This document shows positions 22,847-29,218 of a stretch of DNA of 50,531 nucleotides, piece by piece; within the stretch, counting starts at the first letter, position 1; every line of letters begins with the position of its first letter. A model generated the notes under the pieces. That model did no database searches. It was given only the letters and a program-made list of their open reading frames with translations, and was not told where the DNA came from. Source of the DNA: a virus; IMG/VR virus record IMGVR_UViG_3300044620_000612, positions 1 to 50,531 of that record; one strand, written 5' to 3'. A program made the position numbers and the translations under genes.

Positions 22847-22898
22847 TAAAGAAGACAAGTAAGAAAGCTTGTCAGCACAAAAGGAAAGGAAGTGGATT

Positions 22899-23093
22899 AT
22901 GGAATATACCGCAGACATGAAAGTACTTCAAGTTGCAACCGCCTTGAGAATCCAAGCCAATACAGGCTTAAAGCATTCTAAGGGTAGTGTATTAAAGCTT
23001 GCCAAAGCCTTGTATCTAGTGAAAGGTAATACAGCCCGCCAAGTACTAGAATCAATGAAAGAATGCTTTTCTAATATTCCAAAGCATTGGTAA
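22899..23093 (+). CDS. Cassette gene 1, small helical protein
   Basis: 64 residues, almost all helical and basic (VLQVATALRIQANTGLKHSK, SVLKLAKALYLVKGNTARQV). Leader AAAGGAAAGGAAGTGGATT directly precedes the ATG, as in its neighbours. An intrinsic terminator follows at 23108. No family recognised; size and position suit an early host-takeover factor. Confidence 0.65.
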   Translation: MEYTADMKVLQVATALRIQANTGLKHSKGSVLKLAKALYLVKGNTARQVLESMKECFSNIPKHW

Positions 23094-23107
23094 AATACTA
23101 GGCTTGG

Positions 23108-23134
23108 GGGCTTGCCTTAAAAAAGCCCTTTTTT
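23108..23134 (+). terminator. Intrinsic terminator after cassette gene 1
   Basis: GGGCTT (23108-23113), 9-base loop, AAGCCC (23123-23128), then TTTTTT. The T-run continues into the poly-T tract before promoter 2. Confidence 0.75.
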
Positions 23135-23172
23135 GTTTTTTTTCTTTTTTTTTACTTTTTTTGTTTTTTCTC

Positions 23173-23201
23173 TTGACAAGCTTTTGAGTGTAGCATATAG
23201 T
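23173..23201 (+). promoter_or_regulatory. Cassette promoter 2 (sigma70)
   Basis: TTGACA (23173-23178), 17-base spacer, TATAGT (23196-23201), in the second copy of the poly-T unit. Probably drives genes 23252-25228 as one operon. Confidence 0.75.
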
Positions 23202-23251
23202 AATAACACAAGGCAAAAAGCCTTGGGAACCAAAAGGAAAGGAATTGGATT

Positions 23252-23467
23252 ATGACAAGGCAAGAGGTTATGGCAAGTGAAGGCTTTGTTATTACTTGGG
23301 ATACCAAAGAATTACAAGAAAGCTTCGAAGTATTAGGCTTTTGCCTAGGCTTTTGTGGGGTTAAGTGTCGAAAGACTGGCAAGCTTGGGAGTCTTTCTTT
23401 TGATAGGTATCAAATAGATGATAAGGCCACAAGGCTTTATCATTCTTTGGTGTGGGATTCCAAGTAA
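23252..23467 (+). CDS. Cassette gene 2, hypothetical
   Basis: 71 residues with leader AAAGGAAAGGAATTGGATT before the ATG. Two Cys pairs in FCLGFCGVKC could bind metal. The rest is mixed alpha/beta (GFVITWDTKELQESFEVLG). No family recognised. Confidence 0.65.
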   Translation: MTRQEVMASEGFVITWDTKELQESFEVLGFCLGFCGVKCRKTGKLGSLSFDRYQIDDKATRLYHSLVWDSK

Positions 23468-23490
23468 TTAAAAGGAAAGGAAAGTGGATT

Positions 23491-23778
23491 ATGGAAAGTA
23501 AAAAGCTTTTTTGGGGTGCGGATCGTAGGGTATCCAATATGGTAATACCCAAGTCTTGGGATGGTATAATCACGCAAAATGGCGATCGTATTACCTTTTC
23601 TTTTATTCAAGAGGATCCCAAGACTTACCTAGTCTTTGGGTACTTATCATCTTTGCTTGAAACGCAAAAAGACTATAGGCTTGTGACAAGAATGCCAAAG
23701 TCTTTACTTTTCAAGCTTTTTGGCGATAAGGAAGCCTTTTTGTTCTACTGTGACAAGCTTTGGATTGAAACCCGATAA
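23491..23778 (+). CDS. Cassette gene 3, hypothetical
   Basis: 95 residues from the ATG that carries the cassette leader; an upstream ATG at 23452 overlaps gene 2 and lacks a ribosome site. Mixed fold (SNMVIPKSWDGIITQNGDRI, TYLVFGYLSSLLE), aromatic-rich. No family recognised. Confidence 0.65.
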   Translation: MESKKLFWGADRRVSNMVIPKSWDGIITQNGDRITFSFIQEDPKTYLVFGYLSSLLETQKDYRLVTRMPKSLLFKLFGDKEAFLFYCDKLWIETR

Positions 23779-23794
23779 GAAAGGAAAGTGGATT

Positions 23795-24184
23795 ATGCGC
23801 AATGAGAAAAGGATCAAAGAGGTTCTTGATAGTACTTTGCAAAAGCACTATGTCAAGGAAGCTTTCAGACTTTTAGAATTAAAAGATTTTTCTTTTGAAG
23901 AATTTGAAACCCTTTTGATAAGTACTTGTAAAGTGGCTAAGGGTATCGTATCTTTCAAAAAAGCTTATAATGGGCCAAGTGAGCTTACAAAAGTCTTTCT
24001 TGTGGTCTGGCATGACAAGCTGAGGGAAGACGGACTAAAAAAGCAGCTTGGAAGCTTTTATAATACTTTTGACTTTTCAAGGCAGACAAGCTTTTACTGC
24101 TCTGCATTTGACTTTCAATTATATTTAAAGGCTTTAAGCCTTGTAAGTCTTTTACGGTCTTGTTTTGGTATGGAAGTAAAATAA
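23795..24184 (+). CDS. Cassette gene 4, helical hypothetical
   Basis: 129 residues with leader AAAGGAAAGTGGATT. Helical throughout and basic (KRIKEVLDSTLQKHYVKEAF, KVFLVVWHDKLREDG). A start at 23720 would overlap gene 3 and is not supported. No family recognised. Confidence 0.65.
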   Translation: MRNEKRIKEVLDSTLQKHYVKEAFRLLELKDFSFEEFETLLISTCKVAKGIVSFKKAYNGPSELTKVFLVVWHDKLREDGLKKQLGSFYNTFDFSRQTSFYCSAFDFQLYLKALSLVSLLRSCFGMEVK

Positions 24185-24205
24185 ATAAAGGAAAGGAAGT
24201 GGATT

Positions 24206-24925
24206 ATGGAAGGTAATAGGTTGGCATTTGCGGTAGAAGTAAGTGAGAACAAAAAGGTGGGCTTGTCGTCTGGCACATATGCTAGCCAAGTGAGTACTTG
24301 CCCCGATTCTTGCCCCTTAAAGCCTACCGTTGATAGTAAAGGTAAGGTAATAAAGACCAATGGCTGTTATGCCAATGGCACTATGGTTGCCATGCAAAGC
24401 GCAAAGCTTAACCAAGCCCCTAGGCAAAGCCCAAGAGAAGCACAAAGGCAAGAGGTAAAAGCTATTGAAGGCTTGACTGGTAACCTAGACTTGCGAGTTC
24501 ACATAGTGGGTGACTGTGTTGACGATACCCATGCAAAAGCCTTGTCAAAAGCTATGTTAGCACATAGGCAAAAGAAAGGCAAAGCAGCTTGGACATATAC
24601 CCATAATTGGCGCAAAATAAAGGCTTCAAGCTGGCAAGGGGAAAGTGTATTGGCAAGCTGTGATAGTCTAAGTCAAGTAAAAGAGGCTAAAAATCTTGGC
24701 TATTCTTCAGCTGTAATAGTAGACTCTTTCGATAGTCAAAAAGTATATGTCAAGGATGGTATCAAGCTTTTGCCTTGCCTATACCAAACAAAAGGCATTC
24801 AGTGTGTTGATTGTAGGCTTTGCTTGGATAGTCAAAAGCTTTCAAGGCTTGGGCTTACCATAGCTTTTGTTCCGCATGGCGGGGGTAAGGCAAAGGCTAG
24901 AATCTCTTTGGGTATGGTATCCTAA
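24206..24925 (+). CDS. Cassette gene 5, GP88/DUF7227-like Cys-rich protein
   Basis: 239 residues. Cys clusters STCPDSCPLK (about 30-39), N-G-C-Y-A, and CVDCRLC (about 200-206) surround a domain with LRVHIVGDCVDDTHAKAL and AWTYTHNWR, ending A-F-V-P-H-G-G-G-K. This layout matches a phage-associated family I know as GP88-like or DUF7227, which I recall in many environmental phages. The cysteines probably bind a metal or cluster; the reaction is unknown. It carries the cassette leader. Confidence 0.7.
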   Translation: MEGNRLAFAVEVSENKKVGLSSGTYASQVSTCPDSCPLKPTVDSKGKVIKTNGCYANGTMVAMQSAKLNQAPRQSPREAQRQEVKAIEGLTGNLDLRVHIVGDCVDDTHAKALSKAMLAHRQKKGKAAWTYTHNWRKIKASSWQGESVLASCDSLSQVKEAKNLGYSSAVIVDSFDSQKVYVKDGIKLLPCLYQTKGIQCVDCRLCLDSQKLSRLGLTIAFVPHGGGKAKARISLGMVS

Positions 24926-24946
24926 CAAAAGAAAGGAAAGTGGATT

Positions 24947-25228
24947 ATGTTGCCCTACTCTGTTTTAGTGAAGTACTTGCCACCAACCGATTGCAAGGGT
25001 AGTAGGTTGAAAGCCTCTTGTGATGGTAAAAGTATTACAATTGGCTTTGATAATTCTTTGAATATTGATAAGAATTTTGATAATGCTTGTTTGGCTTTAA
25101 TTAAAAAGCTTGGCTTTTTTAAAGGAAGCTTAAGCCAATATTACCTAACAAGGGGAACAGTAAAAGAAAGGGAAAGAGTATACTCTTTCCACAGTTTCCA
25201 CACAAGGCTTGAGATTCCAAAGTATTAA
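24947..25228 (+). CDS. Cassette gene 6, small phage protein with YLPPTD motif
   Basis: 93 residues starting with VLVKYLPPTDCKGSRLKASC, a motif common in small phage and environmental proteins often encoded beside GP88-like genes. A beta segment (KSITIGFDNSLNI) and a helix (NACLALIKKLGF) follow. Function unknown. It carries the cassette leader, and an intrinsic terminator follows at 25236. Confidence 0.7.
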   Translation: MLPYSVLVKYLPPTDCKGSRLKASCDGKSITIGFDNSLNIDKNFDNACLALIKKLGFFKGSLSQYYLTRGTVKERERVYSFHSFHTRLEIPKY

Positions 25229-25235
25229 CCAAAAC

Positions 25236-25266
25236 AAAAAGCCTTGGCGCGGGCTTGGGCTTTTTT
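25236..25266 (+). terminator. Intrinsic terminator after cassette gene 6
   Basis: AAAAAGCC (25236-25243) pairs with GGCTTTTT (25258-25265), with a G-rich loop and a T-run that continues into the third poly-T tract. Confidence 0.75.
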
Positions 25267-25304
25267 CTTTTTTTTCTTTTTTTTACTTTTTTTATAATTA
25301 AGCC

Positions 25305-25333
25305 TTGACAAGCTTTTGCCTATGGTATATTCT
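25305..25333 (+). promoter_or_regulatory. Cassette promoter 3 (sigma70)
   Basis: TTGACA (25305-25310) with TATTCT at 17 bases (25328-25333); TATATT at 15 bases is an alternative -10. TTGACAAGCTTTTG is shared with promoter 2. Confidence 0.7.
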
Positions 25334-25386
25334 TTAATTACAAGCCTAAAAGAAAGGCTTGAAACAAAGGAAAGAGGAAGTGGATT

Positions 25387-25599
25387 ATGAATATTCTTAT
25401 CGTAGTGCCAGCCTATGGTCGTGACTATAAAAGCCAAAAGGAAGTAAAGGAAGCTTGGGCACAAGGCAAAGACTTTATAATAGCTTCTATGCATTCGGAT
25501 GATTATGGCCGATATGTAAACAATGAAGATGCACCTAAAAAAAGCTATGTTAACATACGGTTTAAGAAAGGGGCTGGATTAGTTGTAATAAAGACTTAG
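25387..25599 (+). CDS. Cassette gene 7, VPAYGRDYKS protein
   Basis: 70 residues starting ILIVVPAYGRDYKSQKEVKE, then W-A-Q-G-K-D-F, D-D-Y-G-R-Y-V-N and V-N-I-R-F-K. I recall this pattern in small proteins of environmental bacteria and phages; function unknown. Cassette leader present. Its last three codons form the 5' strand of the tRNA-like element that follows. Confidence 0.7.
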   Translation: MNILIVVPAYGRDYKSQKEVKEAWAQGKDFIIASMHSDDYGRYVNNEDAPKKSYVNIRFKKGAGLVVIKT

Positions 25600-25660
25600 G
25601 CTAATATTATAAGGCTTGGCTTGGTAGCCTTTAAGCTTGGTTCGATCCCAAGCAAGTCTT
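25591..25660 (+). ncRNA. tRNA-like element without anticodon arm
   Basis: AAGACTT (25591-25597) pairs with AAGTCTT (25654-25660), like a 7-bp acceptor. Directly inside is GCTTGG-TTCGATC-CCAAGC (25635-25653), a T-arm with the conserved loop. The remaining bases form AAGGCT/AGCCTT with a GG-containing loop resembling a D-arm. No anticodon arm or CCA is visible. A hairpin terminator-like GCCCA-CTT-TGGGC-TTTT follows (25663-25679). Confidence 0.45.
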
Positions 25661-25710
25661 TTGCCCACTTTGGGCTTTTGTAGGGTAATAGGATAAAAGG
25701 AAGGCTTGCC

Positions 25711-26160
25711 ATGAAAGTTAAAAAAGATTCTTTCATTCTTTCCATAGTTGAACGCACGGTAAAAGAATGTGAAAGAGAAGGAACTAATTGGGGTGAAGTA
25801 ATAGACGATAGGCTTGAAGAAAATGGTATAGAATTGCATGACGATAAACCCGATGGTAGGGATCATAATATAATAGCAAGGCTTGCCGATGGCAGGGAAA
25901 TATATTGTGAGACGGACGGAAGCGGAAGCTTGGGAATAACCAATAAATACTGGCATTACAATTATGAAATAGAAGGCCTAGAAGGAAGTGAAGATACCGT
26001 TACAGCTCGTAACCTATCGGAAGCCGTAAGAATTGCCAAAGATTGGCTTGGTGTAAAGTACTTAGCAAGCTTAAAGCTAACAAAGCCTTCAAGCCTTTGG
26101 GTAAGCGGTCCCGATGGTGAACATGGTGAGACGATTACAATCCAAAGCCTTTTAAAATAA
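25711..26160 (+). CDS. Cassette gene 8, hypothetical
   Basis: 149 residues. Ribosome site AAGGAAGG, but without the TGGATT spacer of the other cassette genes. An acidic helical N-terminus (VERTVKECEREGTNWGEVID) precedes a beta-rich part (ADGREIYCETDGSGSLG, HYNYEIEGLEG) and a helix (SEAVRIAKDWLG). No family recognised. The cassette ends with a strong terminator at 26182. Confidence 0.65.
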   Translation: MKVKKDSFILSIVERTVKECEREGTNWGEVIDDRLEENGIELHDDKPDGRDHNIIARLADGREIYCETDGSGSLGITNKYWHYNYEIEGLEGSEDTVTARNLSEAVRIAKDWLGVKYLASLKLTKPSSLWVSGPDGEHGETITIQSLLK

Positions 26161-26181
26161 ATAAATATAAATAATAATATT

Positions 26182-26216
26182 AAAAAAAGCCTTGCCTAAT
26201 AAGCTTGGCTTTTTTT
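26182..26216. terminator. Strong bidirectional terminator at cassette end
   Basis: AAAAAAAGCC (26182-26191) pairs with GGCTTTTTTT (26207-26216): a 10-bp stem with A- and T-runs, so it can act on both strands. Confidence 0.8.
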
Positions 26217-26514
26217 ATTTATTTATTATTAATTATTAGATTGGAATGGGTAAGTGTAGTGGATAAATTGTAAGCTATATTTAACTAACTATGCTACCAT
26301 CAAATATCGTGCCAAATAAAAATAATTTTAAAATTTATTTTGATAGTAGGAAATCATGAGGATAGGGGGTGTGAGGGTTTTAACCCCCCCAAAATTTAGA
26401 CTATAAAAAACTATAGCCTTCTACATTTTTACTAATACCAATTGACCTTGATTTCATATCACAAACTATCTAACCTAATTTTTTGGGGAGAAAATTTTCA
26501 AAGGTAACTTCCAG
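26217..26514. other. Gap before terminase genes, with inverted copy of the sigma54 element
   Basis: No gene seen. The minus strand at about 26313-26268 reads TTTGGCACGATATTTGATGG and then AGTTAGTTAAATA, resembling the sigma54 promoter region at 20480-20525, but the -12 element is GA instead of GC. A GGGGGT/ACCCCC stem (26365-26370 with 26383-26388) follows. No convincing sigma70 promoter for the late genes was found. Confidence 0.5.
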
Positions 26515-27063
26515 ATGAATAAGGACATCCTTGGCCTTGATCCTGACTCTGGAAAGTTAATTAAAAATAAACCGGCTAAGGGACCAGCTGGATTAAAGAC
26601 AAGTCATGTAATTAAGAATCTAACTAATGCCGAAATAATTGAAGCGATAACAAAGTGTCGAGGACTCCTATATCTTGCCTCAAATGTATTGAGCGTTAAT
26701 TACCAGACACTTGCTGAGCGGGTTAATAACGATCCCGAATTACAAGACGCAGTCAAGGATCAACGGGGTAAAACCCTTGACATGGCTGAAGCCAAATTGA
26801 TGCAGGCAGTCGATAAGGGAGAGCAATGGGCAATCACCATGCTCCTCCGTACTCTGGGGCGTGAGAGGGGCTTTGTGGAGCGTCAAGAGGTATCCAATGT
26901 AACCACAGTCCGGCTGCAAATAGTCGAGGAAATTGTCGATTCTAATCAGAAGCAAATTGCCGTAACAGTTAATCCGACAATCGACTATCGGCCAAACTTG
27001 CCAGAAGGATTCAGCGATGCCAAGACCGAAGGGGCCGAGCTTGAAGGCGAGTATGACGGCTAA
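26515..27063 (+). CDS. terS: Small terminase subunit
   Basis: 182 residues directly upstream of the large terminase. A helix-turn-helix-like N-terminal part (NAEIIEAITKCRGLLYLASNVL, NYQTLAERVNNDPELQDAV) is followed by a helical oligomerisation region (TLDMAEAKLMQAVDKGEQWAI) and MLLRTLGRERGFVERQEV. This is the usual layout of TerS, which recognises phage DNA and hands it to TerL. Ribosome site AAAGG. The C-terminus is acidic. Confidence 0.8.
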   Translation: MNKDILGLDPDSGKLIKNKPAKGPAGLKTSHVIKNLTNAEIIEAITKCRGLLYLASNVLSVNYQTLAERVNNDPELQDAVKDQRGKTLDMAEAKLMQAVDKGEQWAITMLLRTLGRERGFVERQEVSNVTTVRLQIVEEIVDSNQKQIAVTVNPTIDYRPNLPEGFSDAKTEGAELEGEYDG

Positions 27064-29218
27064 AAAGCCGGTTGAAACAATCAGTAAGACCTTCAAGCTA
27101 CATCAAATTCAATATGATTTTCACCATTCCCAAGCCCTGTATCGAGGATTTGTGGGTGGCATCGGTTGCACCGCTCCAGAAACTCTTCTGGGCGGTATAC
27201 CAATTGGCGATCTTACTTCTTCTGGGGGAGAATGCCGGACTCTATTAGGTGACGCTCTAAGATCACCATCTTTCTGTAAGGGGAAAGCTGATCTTTATCG
27301 AGTGACAATGGAATCAGGTCGAGAGGTAACGGTAACCTTAGCCCACCGTTTTCTAACGCCAGAAGGCTGGATTCCTCTGAGCAAATTGCGTATCGGCTCT
27401 TTATTAGCTGCTGATGGTAGCGAAGATGCGATTCGTGACTTGGGAAAACCCATAGATTTGAAGGGTGATTATTGGCGGGGACTTCATCGTGATGATGTAC
27501 AGTCTCACCCGATTCAAGCATTCTATTTAGACAAAATTCAGCAATCCTTCGAGCGAATTTCCGGCAATCGCTCCATTCAATCTGGGATTTTCCACCCTTC
27601 CATTGGCGATTCTTTGGCCCAGAAGCATTGCCAGCCTTCCTCATCTGGAGAGTCTTATCATGCTTCAACATTCTCCTGCGTATCACTTCAGCATCAACAC
27701 TATAAAGCCTGCCCAAATCAATCGTTGACATTCCTTCCTTATATTGACAAACAACCTGATCCATTGGCAATTGATGAATTGGATTCCTTGCGCCCCTTCC
27801 GGCAAACACGCCATTCCTCCGAAGAACTCTTGAAACTTGACTTTGACCAATGCCAAGTTGAGCAGCAACAATCTTCTGATTTTTATGGGCATTCCATAAA
27901 TCAACCACAATATTATCCATATAGCCTCCGAGAGTGCTTAGGTTCAATTACTTATACTAATTCATTCTGGGACAAAGTTCAAGATATATCATTTATAAAA
28001 CATGGTGATTTTTATGATTTAACGGTTCCCGGTCTTGAGCATTATTCTGCTGCTGGGCTTTATCACCACAATAGTGGAAAGTCATGGGTTGGAGCTTACG
28101 ATTTGCTACGCCGGGCGATGAGTGATGATGGCAAGGGCCGCCTCTACATGGTCATTTCCCCGACCTACAATATGCTCCAAGACGCAACCATGCGAACAAT
28201 CAACCAGTTGGGAGAAGAATTAGAAATAATCCGAGAGAAGTGGAAACAGCCTCCCCGCCTTGTTCTTACAAATGGATCAGAAATTATCTTCCGTTCCGGT
28301 GACGATCCAGACAAGCTACGGGGGCCAAACATTAGCGGAATCTGGATGGATGAAGCCTCGATCATGGAGGAAGAGGTATTCAATATTTGCATTGGTCGTT
28401 TGCGGGAAGGCGGAAAAGCTGGATGGCTAACATCAACCTTCACGCCCAAGGGAATGAGCCATTGGACTTACAATGTATTCGGCAAAGGGGATCGTGAGAA
28501 CACGGAGCTATTTAAATCCAAGACCTCCCAGAACCCGTTTCTTGCTGGAGAGTTCATTAAGGCAGTTTCCAAGCAATATTCAGACAAGCAGGCGAATCAG
28601 GAATTAGATGGCGAATTCGTCGATCAGGAGGGCGCAGAGTGGCCATCCGCCCATTTCGGTGAACATATCTGGTTTGAAGAGTGGCCTGTAAATTCCAACA
28701 TTAAAATCAAAACTATGTCAGTTGACCCGTCCAAAGGTAAAGATGCACGGCATGGGGATTATACGGCAATTATTAAATTAGCCCGTGATAATAACGGAAT
28801 CATCTATTGCGATGCCGAATTGAAGCGCATGGATGCCGAAACAATGGTAGCCAAGGTGGTGGCAGAGGCTGAGGCATTTGAGCCGGATGGCCTTGGAATT
28901 GAAACAAACCAATTCCAGCATCTACTAGCTACGCAAATACTTGAAGAATCAAAAAGGCAAGGAAATGCTATTCCAATCATGCAAATCTATAATAATATAA
29001 ATAAAGATGTGCGTATTAGGAGGCTGGGGCCATACCTCGCCAATAAACTAATTCGATTCAAGCGTAGTGAAGGCACTCGACTCCTTGTTGCACAGCTGCG
29101 TGAGTTCCCGCTTGGGAAACATGATGATGGGCCGGATGCCTTGGAAATGGCATTGCGGACTATGATTTCCATCTGGAATGGCAAGCGGGCTCCACTGGCA
29201 AGAAGGATAATCGCATGA
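27053..29218 (+). CDS. terL: Large terminase subunit with intein in the Walker A loop
   Basis: 721 residues before splicing, 419 after. The start at 27053 has AAGG upstream and overlaps the TerS stop; 27017 is an alternative. The intein interrupts GGIG|SGKS, so ATP binding depends on splicing. Downstream: Walker B GIWMDEAS; the nuclease domain has SVDPSKGKD, G-I-E-T-N and D-D-G-P-D-A-L-E. TerL pumps DNA into proheads and cuts it. The first part encodes FRLHQ-type N-terminal helix and F-V-G-G-I-G. The portal ATG overlaps its stop. Confidence 0.9.
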   Translation: MTAKKPVETISKTFKLHQIQYDFHHSQALYRGFVGGIGCTAPETLLGGIPIGDLTSSGGECRTLLGDALRSPSFCKGKADLYRVTMESGREVTVTLAHRFLTPEGWIPLSKLRIGSLLAADGSEDAIRDLGKPIDLKGDYWRGLHRDDVQSHPIQAFYLDKIQQSFERISGNRSIQSGIFHPSIGDSLAQKHCQPSSSGESYHASTFSCVSLQHQHYKACPNQSLTFLPYIDKQPDPLAIDELDSLRPFRQTRHSSEELLKLDFDQCQVEQQQSSDFYGHSINQPQYYPYSLRECLGSITYTNSFWDKVQDISFIKHGDFYDLTVPGLEHYSAAGLYHHNSGKSWVGAYDLLRRAMSDDGKGRLYMVISPTYNMLQDATMRTINQLGEELEIIREKWKQPPRLVLTNGSEIIFRSGDDPDKLRGPNISGIWMDEASIMEEEVFNICIGRLREGGKAGWLTSTFTPKGMSHWTYNVFGKGDRENTELFKSKTSQNPFLAGEFIKAVSKQYSDKQANQELDGEFVDQEGAEWPSAHFGEHIWFEEWPVNSNIKIKTMSVDPSKGKDARHGDYTAIIKLARDNNGIIYCDAELKRMDAETMVAKVVAEAEAFEPDGLGIETNQFQHLLATQILEESKRQGNAIPIMQIYNNINKDVRIRRLGPYLANKLIRFKRSEGTRLLVAQLREFPLGKHDDGPDALEMALRTMISIWNGKRAPLARRIIA
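27167..28072 (+). mobile_element. 302-residue intein in TerL
   Basis: Starts with Cys1 in CTAPETLLGGIPIGDLT (block A). Block B is GREVTVTLAH (about 51-60) with the Thr-x-x-His motif, followed by RFLTPEGWIPLSKLRIGS. It ends with YDLTVPGLEHYSAAGLYHHN, that is block F and the terminal His-Asn, before Ser+1. All splicing residues are present. The centre (about 95-260) has no LAGLIDADG motif and is rich in Ser, Gln and His; this DNA codes for an HNH protein on the other strand. Confidence 0.9.
27213..27920 (-). CDS. HNH homing endonuclease nested antisense inside the intein
   Basis: 235 residues from the ATG with CGGAGG four bases upstream. Two helix-turn-helix-like segments come first: KNQKIVAAQLGIGQSQVSRV, and STIDLGRLYSVDAEVIRRRM. 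G-P-K-N-R-Q-W-K-G-G follows, then the HNH domain VHHHDEVPANNHPSNLWVF with a following H-E-S-H-L-R-Y-H. This is the standard layout of phage HNH homing nucleases. It lies entirely inside the intein DNA, opposite to terL, including opposite part of the splicing block B. It would cut intein-free terL and spread the element. Confidence 0.8.
   Translation of the reverse strand: MDNIVVDLWNAHKNQKIVAAQLGIGQSQVSRVLRRNGVFAGRGARNPIHQLPMDQVVCQYKEGMSTIDLGRLYSVDAEVIRRRMLKHDKTLQMRKAGNASGPKNRQWKGGKSQIEWSDCRKFARRIAEFCLNRMLESGETVHHHDEVPANNHPSNLWVFPSHESHLRYHQQLIKSRYAICSEESSLLALENGGLRLPLPLDLIPLSLDKDQLSPYRKMVILERHLIESGILPQKK

Larger units (their letters stand above)
22155..22898. other. Non-coding, origin-like control region
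   Basis: No gene longer than about 40 residues is visible. In order it contains four ACGCAAT heptamers (22300-22306, 22370-22376 inverted, 22389-22395, 22410-22416), a 13-bp stem-loop (22461-22515), G-tract tandem repeats (22598-22623), a 20-bp palindrome (22632-22651), a polypyrimidine tract (22652-22698), a terminator-like stem and poly-T tract, and a sigma70 promoter. This combination fits a replication origin plus a promoter hub. Confidence 0.5.

Noticed and set aside
25225-25494. 89-residue minus-strand frame ending in a Lys run
   Set aside because: The Lys run is the reverse of the poly-T promoter tract.
25591-25660. Functional tRNA gene
   Set aside because: No anticodon arm can be placed between the D-like and T arms, so it is reported only as tRNA-like.
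26435-26490. Sigma70 promoter before the terminase genes
   Set aside because: The best TTGACC has no well-spaced -10; not convincing.
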